From Fremontodendron californicum (lineage: Eukaryota > Streptophyta > Magnoliopsida > Malvales > Malvaceae), in contig JAULJL010000025.1 of the NCBI GenBank assembly GCA_030761205.1, positions 5,399,501-5,463,500 of the forward strand: a stretch of DNA of 64,000 bases. The letters run 5' to 3'. Shown one piece after another: positions 42,871-53,792 of this stretch. The notes below the pieces were generated by a model. It was not told the origin of the DNA, did not search any database, and worked only from the letters and a program-made list of their open reading frames with translations. The position numbers and the translations under genes were made by a program. Within the stretch, counting starts at the first letter, position 1. Each line of letters opens with the position of its first letter.

Positions 42871-44870
42871 CGAGTTAATAGCACTAATGGTCCCCAAACT
42901 TTAGTGCATATTTTATATTGGTCTCCAAACTTCAAAACGTATCAATCAGATCCTCGATCTTATTGTTTTATATCAATGTGGTACTTCCGTTAGCAAAACC
43001 TTTAGGCGTTAAATGCCAGATAACATGTGATGTGTAAATTATAAAATGTCATCTGGTGATGTGGTCATTCTTCTTGTCTTTTATCTTTATTCCTTTATTC
43101 TTTTTCTTTTTCTTTTTCAAATTTTATATTTTTTTCTTTTTTATAAATAAATACAAAAAATAAAAATTAATTTATACTATAATTTATTTTTTTAAATATA
43201 ATTAATTTATAAACATATAAATATTTATTTAAATTAATTTTATAAAAACTATTTTTAATTTTTTTGTTTCTTTCCTTTTTCTCTTTTTTTTTTCTTTTCA
43301 TTTTATAATAAATAAACTAAAACATAAATAATAATAATTTATATTATATTAAATTAATTTATTAAAAATATAAAATATTTATTTACATTAATTTTATAAA
43401 AATTATTTTAAGTTTGTTTTTACTTTTTACTTTTTTCTCTTTTCTCTTTTTTCTTTTCCCTTTTTTCTTGTTAATAAATAAATACAAAGAAGAAAAAATA
43501 ATAATTTATAACATAATTTAAATTTAAATAATTAAATAATTTATAAAAAATATAAAATATTTATTTATGTTAATTTATAAAAATAAAATTTATTTTATTT
43601 TTTATTTACTATTATAAATAATTAAATAAAAATTAATTATTTTATAATAATTAAATAATTTATTAAAAATAATTTATTTATTTTAATTAATTAAAAAAGT
43701 TATTTTCCTTTTTCTTCTTTCTTTATTTTATAAATAAATTAATTTTGTAAAAGATTAAATAATTTATCAAATATAAATATTTATTTACATTAATTTTTCT
43801 GTAAATATATTTTATTTTATTTAATTTTTTTCTATTCTCTCCACCTAACTCTCATCGATCGAGAAAGAAAAATTTGAATTCTCACCGCCAGTCCGACCCT
43901 ATGAAGGATTAGACTGCTATTCATAAAACTCGATAGGCATTGCAAGAGGACAAATTTGATCCCTCGCGCTAGATCGAAAAAGGTCTGATTTGGAGTTTTA
44001 AGACAGATTCAGTCAAGGTAGTAGCTGCCTCAACTTCAACATTGGAGTAGACATAAAAAATAAAAATTTTAATTAAATGAATATAAATAAATATTTTATA
44101 TTTATAAATTATTTAATTTTTTGTAAAAAATAATTTATTTTGTAAAAGAAAAAGGAAAAAAGAAATAAGAAAAAGGAAAATAAATTTTTTATTATAAAAT
44201 TAATGTAAATTAATATATTATATTTTTATAAATTATTTTATTTTTGAAATTTTAATTTAATTTAATTTAAATTATAATATAAATTATTTTTATTTATTTA
44301 TAAAGAAGAAAAAGGGAAAAGGAAAAAAAGAGAAAAAAATTAAAAAACTTATAATATTTTTATAATATTTTTGCAAAATAAATATTTTATAATTTTTTAT
44401 AAAATTAGTTTAAATTATAATATCTTATTATTTTTATTTATAAAGAGGAGAAAAAAGAAAAATATAATAAAGCAGAAATAAAATATAAAATACTTTATTG
44501 TTACGTTTTTTATAAAATTAATTGAACTAAATATTTTTATATGATTATAAATTAATTTATATTTTTTAAAAATTAATTTAAATTATTATATAAATTATTA
44601 TTATTTTTATTTATTTATAAAAAAGAGAAAAAAATAAAAAATTTGAATAAAAAATAAAACAAAAAAAAGGACACATCGGCAGGATGACATTTTTGTAATT
44701 TATACGTCACATGCCATCTGTCATTTAATACCTATTTTAACGGTTTTGCTAATGGAAGGACTATATTGATATAAAGCTATAAGATCAAGAATCTGATTGA
44801 TACGTTTTGAAGTTTTGAGACCAATATAAAATATGCTTTAAAGTTTAGAGACTATTGGTGTTATTAACTG
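42871..44870. mobile_element. Mutator-like element, 2.0 kb, long inverted repeats
   Basis: Ends CGAGTTAATAGCACTAATGG and, inward from the right, CAGTTAATAACACCAATAG; arms continue as TATTTTATATTGGTCTC against GAGACCAATATAAAATAT and ATCCTCGATCTTATTG against ATAAGATCAAGAATCTGAT-like text. Flanked by CATGTAAA at 42863-42870 and 44871-44878 (8 bp; the ninth base differs). The interior is built of repeated AT-rich modules TTTTCTTTTTCTTTTT / AAAAGAAAAAGG with a GC-richer island at 43840-44050 that may be captured sequence. No protein recognised. Confidence 0.8.
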
Positions 44871-45184
44871 CATGTAAAGAGTAAATAAAAAAAAAATCAA
44901 TTCAAAATTTGAACAAAAGATAGATAATCAAATAGCATCACGAAAAGAGAAATTTTTAGAAGACAGAGATAGAAAGAGGATAAAAAATATGAAAAAAATA
45001 ATAATAAGGAAGTAAATTGTTATGGAGAAGAGGAGGGAGATGAGGACAAGAAGAATTTATATGTATAGACATATGAGTTATGACATTAGTTCACTTTGTT
45101 GACTTTCGTTGCTTTTGTCTTTTAATTAGTTTTAAACTCTTTTGTTAAAGACGAAAAACCACAATCCAAGTCCGTATTTTATGT

Positions 45185-45754
45185 TAAGGGTGTAAACGAA
45201 ATATTTGTGTTTGTAAATTATTAGGGTTTAGTTAAGAAAATTAAATTCGGCTCGATCATTGTCGAGTTGAGTTCGAGCTCGAGCTATCGAGAGAGCCTAA
45301 TTCGAGTATCTTAATGCTTGACTCAAGTAACTCGCGAGTAGACTTGCTTATGGGAAGAACTGGCCCGCAACCCGAAATTTTTTTTTTCTTACTCAAACCG
45401 GCCCTGGATGGATCCAGGCCGACCTTGAGCAGGTCTACTCACAAGCCTAATCGAATTTTTTTTTATTTTTAATATATATATTTATTTTTAATTAGTATTG
45501 AAAAATCTCAATTCAAACTCGAGCTCAAGCACAAATAATCAAGTTTGAAGTTGAGCATGAGAATCGAGCTCATTTTTTACTAGGTAAACAAGCATAATCG
45601 AGCGAGCTCAAGCAGTTCAATTTTTATCTTGAATCGAGTTCGAACTTTAAAACTGAAGCTCGATCGAGGTCGAGCCGAGCTTTGATCCTAGAATTTTGAG
45701 TCGAGCTTGAACTCGAGTTTCTTAGAGCTTGAGGTCGGTTTGATTACTCCCCTA
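45185..45754. mobile_element. CGAGCTCGAG-rich hAT-like MITE
   Basis: Left TAAGGGTGTAAACGAA; inward right TAGGGGAGTAATCAAACCG. The body is dominated by TCGAGCTCGAG-type palindromes, shared with 50879-51989, which has a perfect 8-bp duplication. No duplication is visible here. Confidence 0.5.
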
Positions 45755-46499
45755 TGTCATCGTAAGCTCTTTAAAAAAATGAAAGGAAAAAAAAAGTTGA
45801 ACGTTGATTTTGAGATAAGATATATAGATCCAATTTGTTTTTAATTTTTTTATACTAAACCTTATAACCACAAGATTTTGTTAGATTCAAATTGATTTTT
45901 ATTTTTTTAAATTTCTAATTGATATAAGTAGTGTTATTATGTTTCTATAAATTTTTGTAAGGATTCTCGTATCCATATTTTATTTTTGAATATGTTTTAG
46001 TCGAATTTGAGAGTTCAAATATTTTAATAAAAAATAATTTTAACACAAATATATATTCGTAAAGAATACTCGTATCTCAATCCATATAACATAATTGTTA
46101 AGTGGTCAATTATTAAATGGCCCTGAAAAAAAACTGGGACTAAAATTTTGGGTTGGGTGAAAGATGATTTTAATTTGTCATCCACAATCGAGATTATTGC
46201 GTGGTTTAGACGAATAGATTTCCTCTTGTCATTTTTTTTTTGTATTCTTTTGGTATCCTTTCAATGTTTTTTTTTTCTTCATGTATCAAAATAAAAAATG
46301 TTAATGTTTAATTATTTATAAATAAAAAATAATTTTGGATACGTGTCAAAAAAATAATTTCCTTGCTTTACTTTTTTTTTAGCAATCTTGTATGCACTTA
46401 GTGAAAATTTCATTACTAGTTAAACATAAAAATAAGAAGAACAAAATATAGAAATTCGGTATATCAGAATATATATATATATATATATATATATAATAC
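45755..46499. other. AT-rich intergenic DNA
   Basis: No gene. A perfect (AT)n run lies at about 46470-46495. Confidence 0.4.
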
Positions 46500-47397
46500 G
46501 AGTATACGGACACTCACAGTTCGGTAGAACCAGAAATTAGAATATCGAGTCAAGGTTGGACCTCTGATCTTAAGACGATTATTGCCTGTCTTTACGGTGC
46601 TTACAGTCTTATTGTAATTCGTCTCCTAGGTTTCCTCGATAACGTTGCAAATGAGAGCATACTTGGATGCAACACAGCGAACCAGAAGAATGTTTAAGTC
46701 TCTCTCTTAGAAGACACAGAATAATTTGAGTGAATAATAGATTAAAAACAAACACAAGAAGTCTCTATTTATAGTAGACAATCTGCTTGTTCGGAAAAGA
46801 CACACCACATGGAAGGGACCTGTTTGATCAGAACAGGCACACCTATTGGTGACGAATTTATTCAGGCAGGAACCTGAACTGGCATGTCTTTACCGAAAAC
46901 AGATTCTGGAATATACATGAACCGGTTTGGTCCTGGACCGAACATGCATGAATTAATCAAACACCAGTAGCAAGTTGGTCCGACTGGGAAGCAAAAAGAT
47001 TAGAACAGTGTTGACCCAAGTCCAGGCCTGGTCCGACCCGACCCAGCCCGGCTCGACGATGGTGGCGCGTGCTCGTGTTTGGTCCAGCCCAGTTTGTGTA
47101 GGTCCTCACCCATCACGAAACTTTGGTGCCCCTTGGGGCCCAACCCAACATGGAACACAAGTCTTTATAAACAACTAGCAAATGCCAAACTTTGTTCTAT
47201 GTGGGATTGAATATCACACACAACTACAACCAACTATCTTTCTTTTCAAGTGAGTGTTTAATGAGACTAATTTCTCATTCAATTTTGATATCAATTGTGT
47301 ATGTTAATCATACATCGTGTATCTTATTACGATAACTTACGTATTGAAATACGTATTTCGTATATATACACCCAAAATAATACAATGATATCCAACA
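46500..47397 (-). mobile_element. Probable Copia-type solo LTR, minus orientation
   Basis: Minus strand begins TGTTGGATATCATTGTATTA at 47397 and contains a CTATAAATAGAGAC TATA-type promoter (about 46765-46778) followed by transcript-like text with TTTGTTTTTAATC and AAGAGAGAGACTTAAAC. That layout (TG start, TATA, short R/U5) fits a plant LTR. The other boundary, near the (AT)n tract, was not resolved, no duplication was found and no internal domain is present. The frame at 46975-47178 is a shadow. Confidence 0.45.
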
Positions 47398-47789
47398 TTT
47401 TTTGTAGTTTATATATTATTCTTTCTGTCCAATAAATATAATTTTGTTAATAAATTGTCTCAAATTAATATCTCATTGAAAACTATTTTTAATTTTTTGT
47501 GACATCCTTAACTGTAATCACTTACTTTTTTCATTTTTTTTTCAAGTTAAAGGTAATTTTGTAAAAAAAAAATATTGAAAAATCAAAATCAAACATTATA
47601 TATAAGACAATGAGAACAATATTATTTACATAGATAGAATGAAAAAGATAAGAGGGTACAAAGATTTTTAAACTACTTTAAGAATGCAAAGGTTAAAGCT
47701 CAATAAAGATTTTTTAACTACTTTAAAGGCATTTTAGTCTTTTATCTCGGTCAAGAGAGATAAACAAATGGCTCAACACTACCTCAGAT
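47398..47789. other. Intergenic DNA
   Basis: AT-rich, no gene or clear repeat boundary. Confidence 0.35.
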
Positions 47790-48022
47790 GCGCACTGGCA
47801 AGTCAGGTATACAGGCATGATCACCATTGGCTGCCTCACCTCGGACAACTGACCATGGATGCGTGTCATCCATGCAGGACAAGGGACGTACCACGTCATG
47901 CCTCAAATGCACTAGCAAGGTCAAGTGTGATCGTCGCTGGCTGTCTCACCTCGAACAACTGACCATGGACGCGTGTCATCCATACATAGCGGGAGACGTA
48001 CCGCATCAGGCCAGCCAACCTA
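47790..48022. repeat. Two-unit tandem repeat, period about 117 bp
   Basis: Units share GCACT(G/A)GCAAG, CTCACCTCG(G/A)ACAACTGACC and GCGTGTCATCCAT, at about 47.79 and 47.91 kb. Less AT-rich than the surroundings; the two short frames here are products of the duplication. Confidence 0.75.
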
Positions 48023-48050
48023 ATTGCACCACTTCTCTCTCTCTCTCTCT

Positions 48051-48300
48051 CACTACACTAGATGAGTGTTTCAATGACATTTTTTTCTTAGTTTAGGGGT
48101 GTTTATAAACGCCACTAAACAACCAGCGACGCTAAAAAAATGTCGCAAAAAACACCGCTGAAAATCACGCTGAGGATTTTACCGACATTTGTGACAAAAA
48201 CTCCGCTAAATCAGCGGCGTTTGTATGTACATAAACTTTACCGGCGTTTCTTTGAAAAATCACCACTAATTTGACGAATAGAAACGCCGCTATTTCATAA
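48051..48300. mobile_element. CACTA element remnant, one end only
   Basis: CACTACACTAGATGAG at 48051 resembles a CACTA terminus and is followed by AAACGCCACTAAAC, AAATCAGCGGCGTTTG and AAACGCCGCTATTT, the subterminal repeats seen in the 24965-26500 element. No second terminus or 3-bp duplication is found, so it is probably truncated. A (CT)n tract abuts the tip. Confidence 0.65.
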
Positions 48301-48576
48301 TTTTTTTACGAGACTTAAAGTGAACTAAACAAACTAATTGATAATTTTGTCCCATTACAGAATCAAATGTACTAAACACTAATATAATAATATATTATGA
48401 ATGAAAACTTACTTTATCATTAGCGTTTCTGGCAGAGCTTTTTGATCCACTAGTGTGACTGTATTTCTGCTGCTTACCTCTATCCATTCTGTTTCCTGTA
48501 CATCTGACACAAACATTATTAATGTATACATATTTCATACAATTGTATTATATAAAGTACTATAAGTAAATGACAT

Positions 48577-48979
48577 TGAAAAAAAAAAATAGGACTGGAC
48601 CGGCCGGTCGAACCGAATGAATCGGGAATCGATGGCCTATCCGGTTTGACGAGTTTAATAAAATCAAATTTAATCGAACCAGCCAAAAATTGGTAAAAAA
48701 ATCGAGAAAAAAACTGTTTAATTTTTTTTAATTATTTTTTTTTCAAAAATATTTTTTATAAGTGATGAGATTTGAACAGATAACCTCTTGGAATTATACT
48801 AAAGACCATACCCATAAGCTAAATGCTTATTTTTATTAATTATTTACTATATTTAATATTTATTTAACATTAAAAATATTTAAAAATCTTATTTAAAGTG
48901 TCCAACAGATCCAACCGGTTCAACCGGGAATCGAATGTCACACTGGTTTGACCTCCGATCCTATTGTTTCAACTTTGGC
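48577..48979. mobile_element. MITE of the GGTTGAACCGG family with 9-bp duplication
   Basis: Perfect 9-bp duplication AAATGACAT at 48568-48576 and 48980-48988. Internal GACCGGCCGGTCGAACCG and ATCCAACCGGTTCAACCGGG mark the family; the right end inward reads GCCAAAGTTGAAACAATAGG, while the left tip is partly replaced by poly-A. The 9-bp duplication points to Mutator-type mobilisation for the whole family. Confidence 0.75.
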
Positions 48980-48988
48980 AAATGACAT

Positions 48989-50870
48989 AAATAAATCCAT
49001 AAAAAAAATCGAATTATTTTTTAAACCCGAGCCCAAAGTCTTTCGGTTTTTGAAAATCCAATTTAAGTTTCTTCCAAAGATAGTTGGATACCTTTTTAGG
49101 TATACGGATGTCCTTACTTCAAGGGAGAAATACATCTTCATGCATTGCATATTTAAAGATGTTTTTACTTAATTTGGCATAAAAACATATTTTTCGGTTT
49201 CCTAAACATTTGGCGAGAATTAGTTCCTAATCTTTGTCGGGTTTGCCAGAAATCATTCAACGCACGTGTTTATGAAATCGAAACATATGGTTTTCGTTTT
49301 ACTCGGAATCATGTAAATATCATATGAAAGAATTATTTTCCAAGCTTTGCCGGGTTTGCTGGGGGAGTATGGTAATATTTTTTCGACATATGCCATTTAT
49401 GTGATTCCTCACATGAAAAATCAATTTCAAAAATGGTGATGTGTGCATATTCCATGATATCTACATTTGCCATCTTAATTATGAAAATTCTATGTTCATG
49501 AATATTCCATGTTGATGTCGTTTTATATCCATGTTGCTAGTGTGATTATGATGTGATTATGAATATTTTATGATGATGTCATTTTGTGATTTTTGCCATG
49601 TCATTCATACATATGCTATGTCATTTAGATTTTTTCATGTCAAGCATGCCATGCCATGCCATTCATACATATGCTATGTCATCTAGATTTTGCCATGTCA
49701 AGCATGCCATGCCATGCCATGTCATTCATACATATGCTATGTTATTTAGATCTTGCCATGTCAAGCATGCTATGTCATTCATACATATGTATGTCACTTA
49801 GATTTTGTCATGTCAAGCATGCCATGCCATGTTATTCATATATATGCTATGTCATTTAGATTTTGCCATATCAAGCATGTCGTGTCATTCATTAATGTGC
49901 CATGTCATTCAGATTTTGTCATGTCAAGCATGTCTTGCATTCATACATATGCTATGTTATTTGGATTCTGCCATGTCAAGCATGTCATGTCATTCATACA
50001 TATGCCATGTCATTTGGATTTTTGTCATATCAAGTATGTCATGTCATTCATTTATATGCCATGTCATTCCTTCATGTGTCATGTCATCTAGATTACGCCA
50101 TGTTAGGATAAATATGCATGTTGTTTAATTTTTGTCTTAGTAATATTTTTGCATAGTCATGATCATTTTTTTTAATTTTAAAATACATGAAAAATAAATA
50201 TTGTTTTTATAAAACAAGATTATTCCCGAGTTAAAATAATTCATGAGTTTTCTGCTGGGTCTGTCGGAGAGAATATCATCAATTATCATTAATGACATAA
50301 TATTTTTTTTCAAAAAACGAGGGTGATTCGGAGAATTTCAAAACCAAGGAAAAATTCCATGTTTTGCCGAGTTTGTCGAGAAACATAGAAAATTTTATGT
50401 TAATAAATTTTGAATCATTTTCAAATAAAATATGATTGTTTTTTAAGGGAATTATTTTTAAACACCAAATTTAAAATCGAATTTCACCGAGACTTGAGAT
50501 AACACATGACTAATAAGGTACCGTTTTATACGGGCGTTGTGGTGGTGCTAATCCTTCCCCGCACGTAACCGACTCCCGAAACCACACCTGTTTTCTCTGG
50601 TTCAAAGCGCAGACTTCAAAATTGGTTTTAAAAAATGTTTTAATTAATTTTAAAATGTTTTATAAAAATCAGTTTTAATAGGTGGCCGATCACAACTAGC
50701 CAAAAAAATATTAGTGGCGACTCAATTTCTTTTTCGAGGTTGTTTCCAAACCCTCAACCTTTATTTCAAGAGAAATTAAGTCATCTTTTCCTCTATTATT
50801 TTTTAAATGTCACACTTTAACGAGCCGACATCCCGCGACGGGACGATTTCGAATTTTTTTTTTTTTTAAG
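48989..50870 (+). mobile_element. Gypsy-like LTR sequence with minisatellite
   Basis: The right part (50.52-50.87 kb) has GTGGTGCTAATCCTTCCCCG, ACTCCCGAA and AGTGGCGACTC in the same order as the reverse complement of the LTR at 59349-61412, so this is a related LTR in plus orientation. The left limit is uncertain. Repeated phrases GTTTTGCCGAGTTTGTCGAG, TTTGCTGGG and TTTGTCGGGTTTGCC at 49.2-50.4 kb suggest diverged internal duplications. A minisatellite occupies 49.6-50.1 kb. Confidence 0.5.
49595..50105. repeat. Minisatellite, CATGTCATTCATACATATG unit
   Basis: About nine imperfect units of roughly 50-67 bp, each with CATGTCAAGCATGCCATG(CC) followed by GTCATTCATACATATGCTATG and TCATTTAGATTTTG. 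Number of CATGC/CCATG triplets varies between units. All three forward frames stay open over parts of it, which explains the cluster of overlapping short frames; these are not genes. Confidence 0.88.
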
Positions 50871-50878
50871 GTTGCGAC

Positions 50879-51989
50879 TTGGGGTGTAAAGGAGACACCT
50901 GTACTCTCAAGCTACTCAAGTTCGACTTGAAAAAAATTCGAATTCGATTCGGTATTTATCGAGCCGAGCTCGAGCTATCGAGCGAGCTGAGTTCAAGTAT
51001 CTTAATACCCGATTCGAGTAGCTTGCGAGCTTAATTGAGCTTTTTTATTTATAATATTTTATTATTAATTTACTAATTTACCCTTATTATCTTTAAGTTA
51101 AAACCCTAGATTTTTTTCCCTTGTCTCCTCAAAGGCTATCACCCGTTACTCTTCTTTTTCTCCTCTCCAGTCTCACTTTCTCTCCCACTCCCACCCCAAC
51201 CTCTAACTTGCGCCTCTGGCTTGCATCCCCATCCTCTAGTCTGCACCTCTAGCCTCTTCCTTGCGCCTCCACTTGTAGCTCCACCTGCGGCAAAACAACC
51301 CCTTTTGCTACAAGTGCATCTTCGTTTTACCACACACACAACTCACTTTCCACCACACTACTCCTTGCTTAGATCTTGTAAAATTATGACCCATATGATA
51401 AATAACCCTTTATGTTTACTTTGCTTGATTAATTTGCCGTCCTTGATTTAAGCGGCTTAGAATAACTAGATTTAGCCGTAAAAAATAACAATTGTTGAAG
51501 TCGTAACTACATTTTTAGAAAGAGTTGCTCAAGATTCTTTAAATAAATATAGGGGAAAGACGAGATGGAATAATGCTTAGTTGTAAAAAATGAAAACAAA
51601 TAATATATAAGACATGAAAGATTTTTTTAAAAAAAATCAGTAAAGAGGCTTACAATAAAAGTTATATTTTCACTTTGAAAAAAAAAATAGTATTTTTTTT
51701 TAATAATTTTTTTTATCATTCTATCATTTTTTAAAAAAATTATTTTTTATTAAATTCAATTAATATAAAAAAAATTGTATATAAAAAACTTAATTCGAGC
51801 TCGAGCTCGAATATGTAAATCGAGTAAATACGAGCTTAATCGAGCCGAACTCGAATAGTTCGATTTTATCTCAAGCCGAGCTCGAGCTTAAAAAATAGTA
51901 CTCGATCGAGCTCGAGCCGAGCTTCGAATTTCGAGTCGAGCTTGAGCTCGAGCTTCTCAGTATTCGGGCTCTGCTCGATTATAGTCCTA
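50879..51989. mobile_element. Non-autonomous hAT element in the LTR region
   Basis: Perfect 8-bp duplication GTTGCGAC at 50871-50878 and 51990-51997. Ends TTGGGGTGTAAAGG and, inward from the right, TAGGACTATAATCGAGCAG. Both subterminal zones are rich in CGAGCTCGAG. The middle (51.1-51.45 kb) is a C-rich, less AT-rich segment that may be captured; I recognise no protein in it. Confidence 0.85.
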
Positions 51990-51997
51990 GTTGCGAC

Positions 51998-52484
51998 ACC
52001 ATCACCTTCAAGACATAAATACATCTAACTAACCTTTGATGATTGGATTAGTCCACATAAAGGGACAATTATCCAATCTTCAACGTAAAGAAAGTTGGTT
52101 CCACCTATTAGTCATTGAATTTTCTCAATGTATTTGTTCTTTAATTTGTTTTATATTTTAAAGTGATATTTTAAAATGAAATTTTTTTAATTTCATTTGG
52201 TAATCTCAAATTTAAGTCTCACCTAGAAGAGTTAGTTCAATTAGTAAGGAAAATAACTCAATTTCCTTAGCAATTAATATTTGATCCTTGTTGAAAACAC
52301 TTCAAAAGTAAAATCTTGAATATACTAAATCGATGTGGGAGTGCATCTTTAAGATTACTCGATGAGAAGATTAAGTCCAAACAAAACTTGGAACAGTCCT
52401 AAGTATTAAAAAAAAAAAAGCCTCATAAAATGGACAGTTATCCAATGATCAACATAAAAAGTGGTTCCTCACCTATTAGTCTTT
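51998..52484. repeat. Diverged direct repeat flank
   Basis: AGTCCACATAAAGGGACAAT...CACCTATTAGTC (about 52050-52115) recurs as CCTCATAAAATGGACAGTTA...CACCTATTAGTC (about 52420-52480). No gene seen between. Confidence 0.5.
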
Positions 52485-52493
52485 GATTTTTTC

Positions 52494-53040
52494 ATGTCAA
52501 AGTATTTGAGAGATTCTTGTACTATACTATCTAATACAAATTAGTCATTCTATTATAAAATTGGATAATTTAGTCCTTATTCTTTTAAAATTGAAGCAAA
52601 AAGATAAAATCACTACTCGGTGTAACGTGAATCATTAAAAGAATTGACATGACATTTAACCTGTATTTAGTTGATGACTTAAATGTCAAATGCTGACATG
52701 ACACCAATAAAGTATATTATTTTAAGATGATATGGACAAAATAAGTAACCAATTTGTTGAAAATGCCACATCAAATATTGAAAATATATTATTTATTTTG
52801 TCCACGTCACCTTAAAATAATATATTTTATTGGTGCCTCGTCAGCATTTGACATCCACGGAATCAACTAAATAGAGGTTAAATGCCACGTTAGCTTTTAA
52901 ATGGTTACGTTACATCAGTTAGTGATTTTACCTTTTTGCTTCAATTTTTAAAGAACAATGACTAAATTACCCAGTTTTATAATTGAGGAACCAATTCATA
53001 CTAGATGATATAGCATAAGGATTTTCTAGGTACTTTGACC
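52494..53040. mobile_element. Mutator-like MITE with long inverted repeats
   Basis: Flanks GATTTTTTC (52485-52493) and GATTTTTTT (53041-53049) agree at 8/9. Arms include AAAGTATTTGAGAGATTCTT against the inward right GGTCAAAGTACCTAGAAAAT, and TTTTTGCTTCAATTTTT against AAAATTGAAGCAAAAAG. Related at its tips to 10606-11169. Confidence 0.82.
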
Positions 53041-53049
53041 GATTTTTTT

Positions 53050-53360
53050 AGTATACATAACTATTTCTTTATTATATTCAAGGGAATACTTTTGAAAATG
53101 AATTTTCTAATTTATAATTTGGCCATCTCAAATTTAGAACCTTAAATATCATTTTGGGATTTATGTGATGCATTTTTGTTGTGTAACTAATTTAAGATTC
53201 ATGAAATCTTATCTAGTGTCTCCTACTCACCACACCATAGAATGATACTATATAAAATTATTAATCATATACATATGTGTGTGTGAAAAAGTGAGGTGAG
53301 AGATGCATAACTAATATTTCATATACATGTTAATGCTAGTGAAGAAATTTATATGATTTT

Positions 53361-53409
<49 letters not shown>

Positions 53410-53443
53410 GAACCTTTTAACTACTTATGCTTTGCGTTTATTA
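53050..53443. other. Intergenic DNA with long (AT)n microsatellite
   Basis: A (TA)n run covers about 53364-53405. Otherwise unremarkable AT-rich sequence. Confidence 0.5.
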
Positions 53444-53792
53444 AGGATGAGCAAAATTTCAGTTAATCGAAAAAATTGATCGAAACCGATTAAATTCAGT
53501 TTATTCAGTTTTGGTTTTATGCGGTTAGATTGATCAATTTTAACGTGTTTATTTGGTTGATTTGCGGTTTTTTATTTCTAAACCAAACCGACCGAACAAA
53601 TTGATACTTAATTAAAAAAAAAATAAATAATATTATTTTTATTTAAACATACCCAATCCAAAATTAAACTAATCATACCCAATCCAACAATCCATAACCC
53701 AAATAAATCATAACCCATACAATACAATTAAACAAATTCAACAATTATGTGAAAGACTAAAAAAAAACCTACTCAATAGTTCATATTCTTTT

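Noticed and set aside
49595..50128. Four overlapping forward frames of 67-112 codons as genes
   Set aside because: They arise from a CATG/CATATG minisatellite that lacks stops in several frames.
51139..51451. C-rich frames at 51.1-51.45 kb as a gene
   Set aside because: Inside a non-autonomous hAT element, low complexity, no domain or splice structure recognised.
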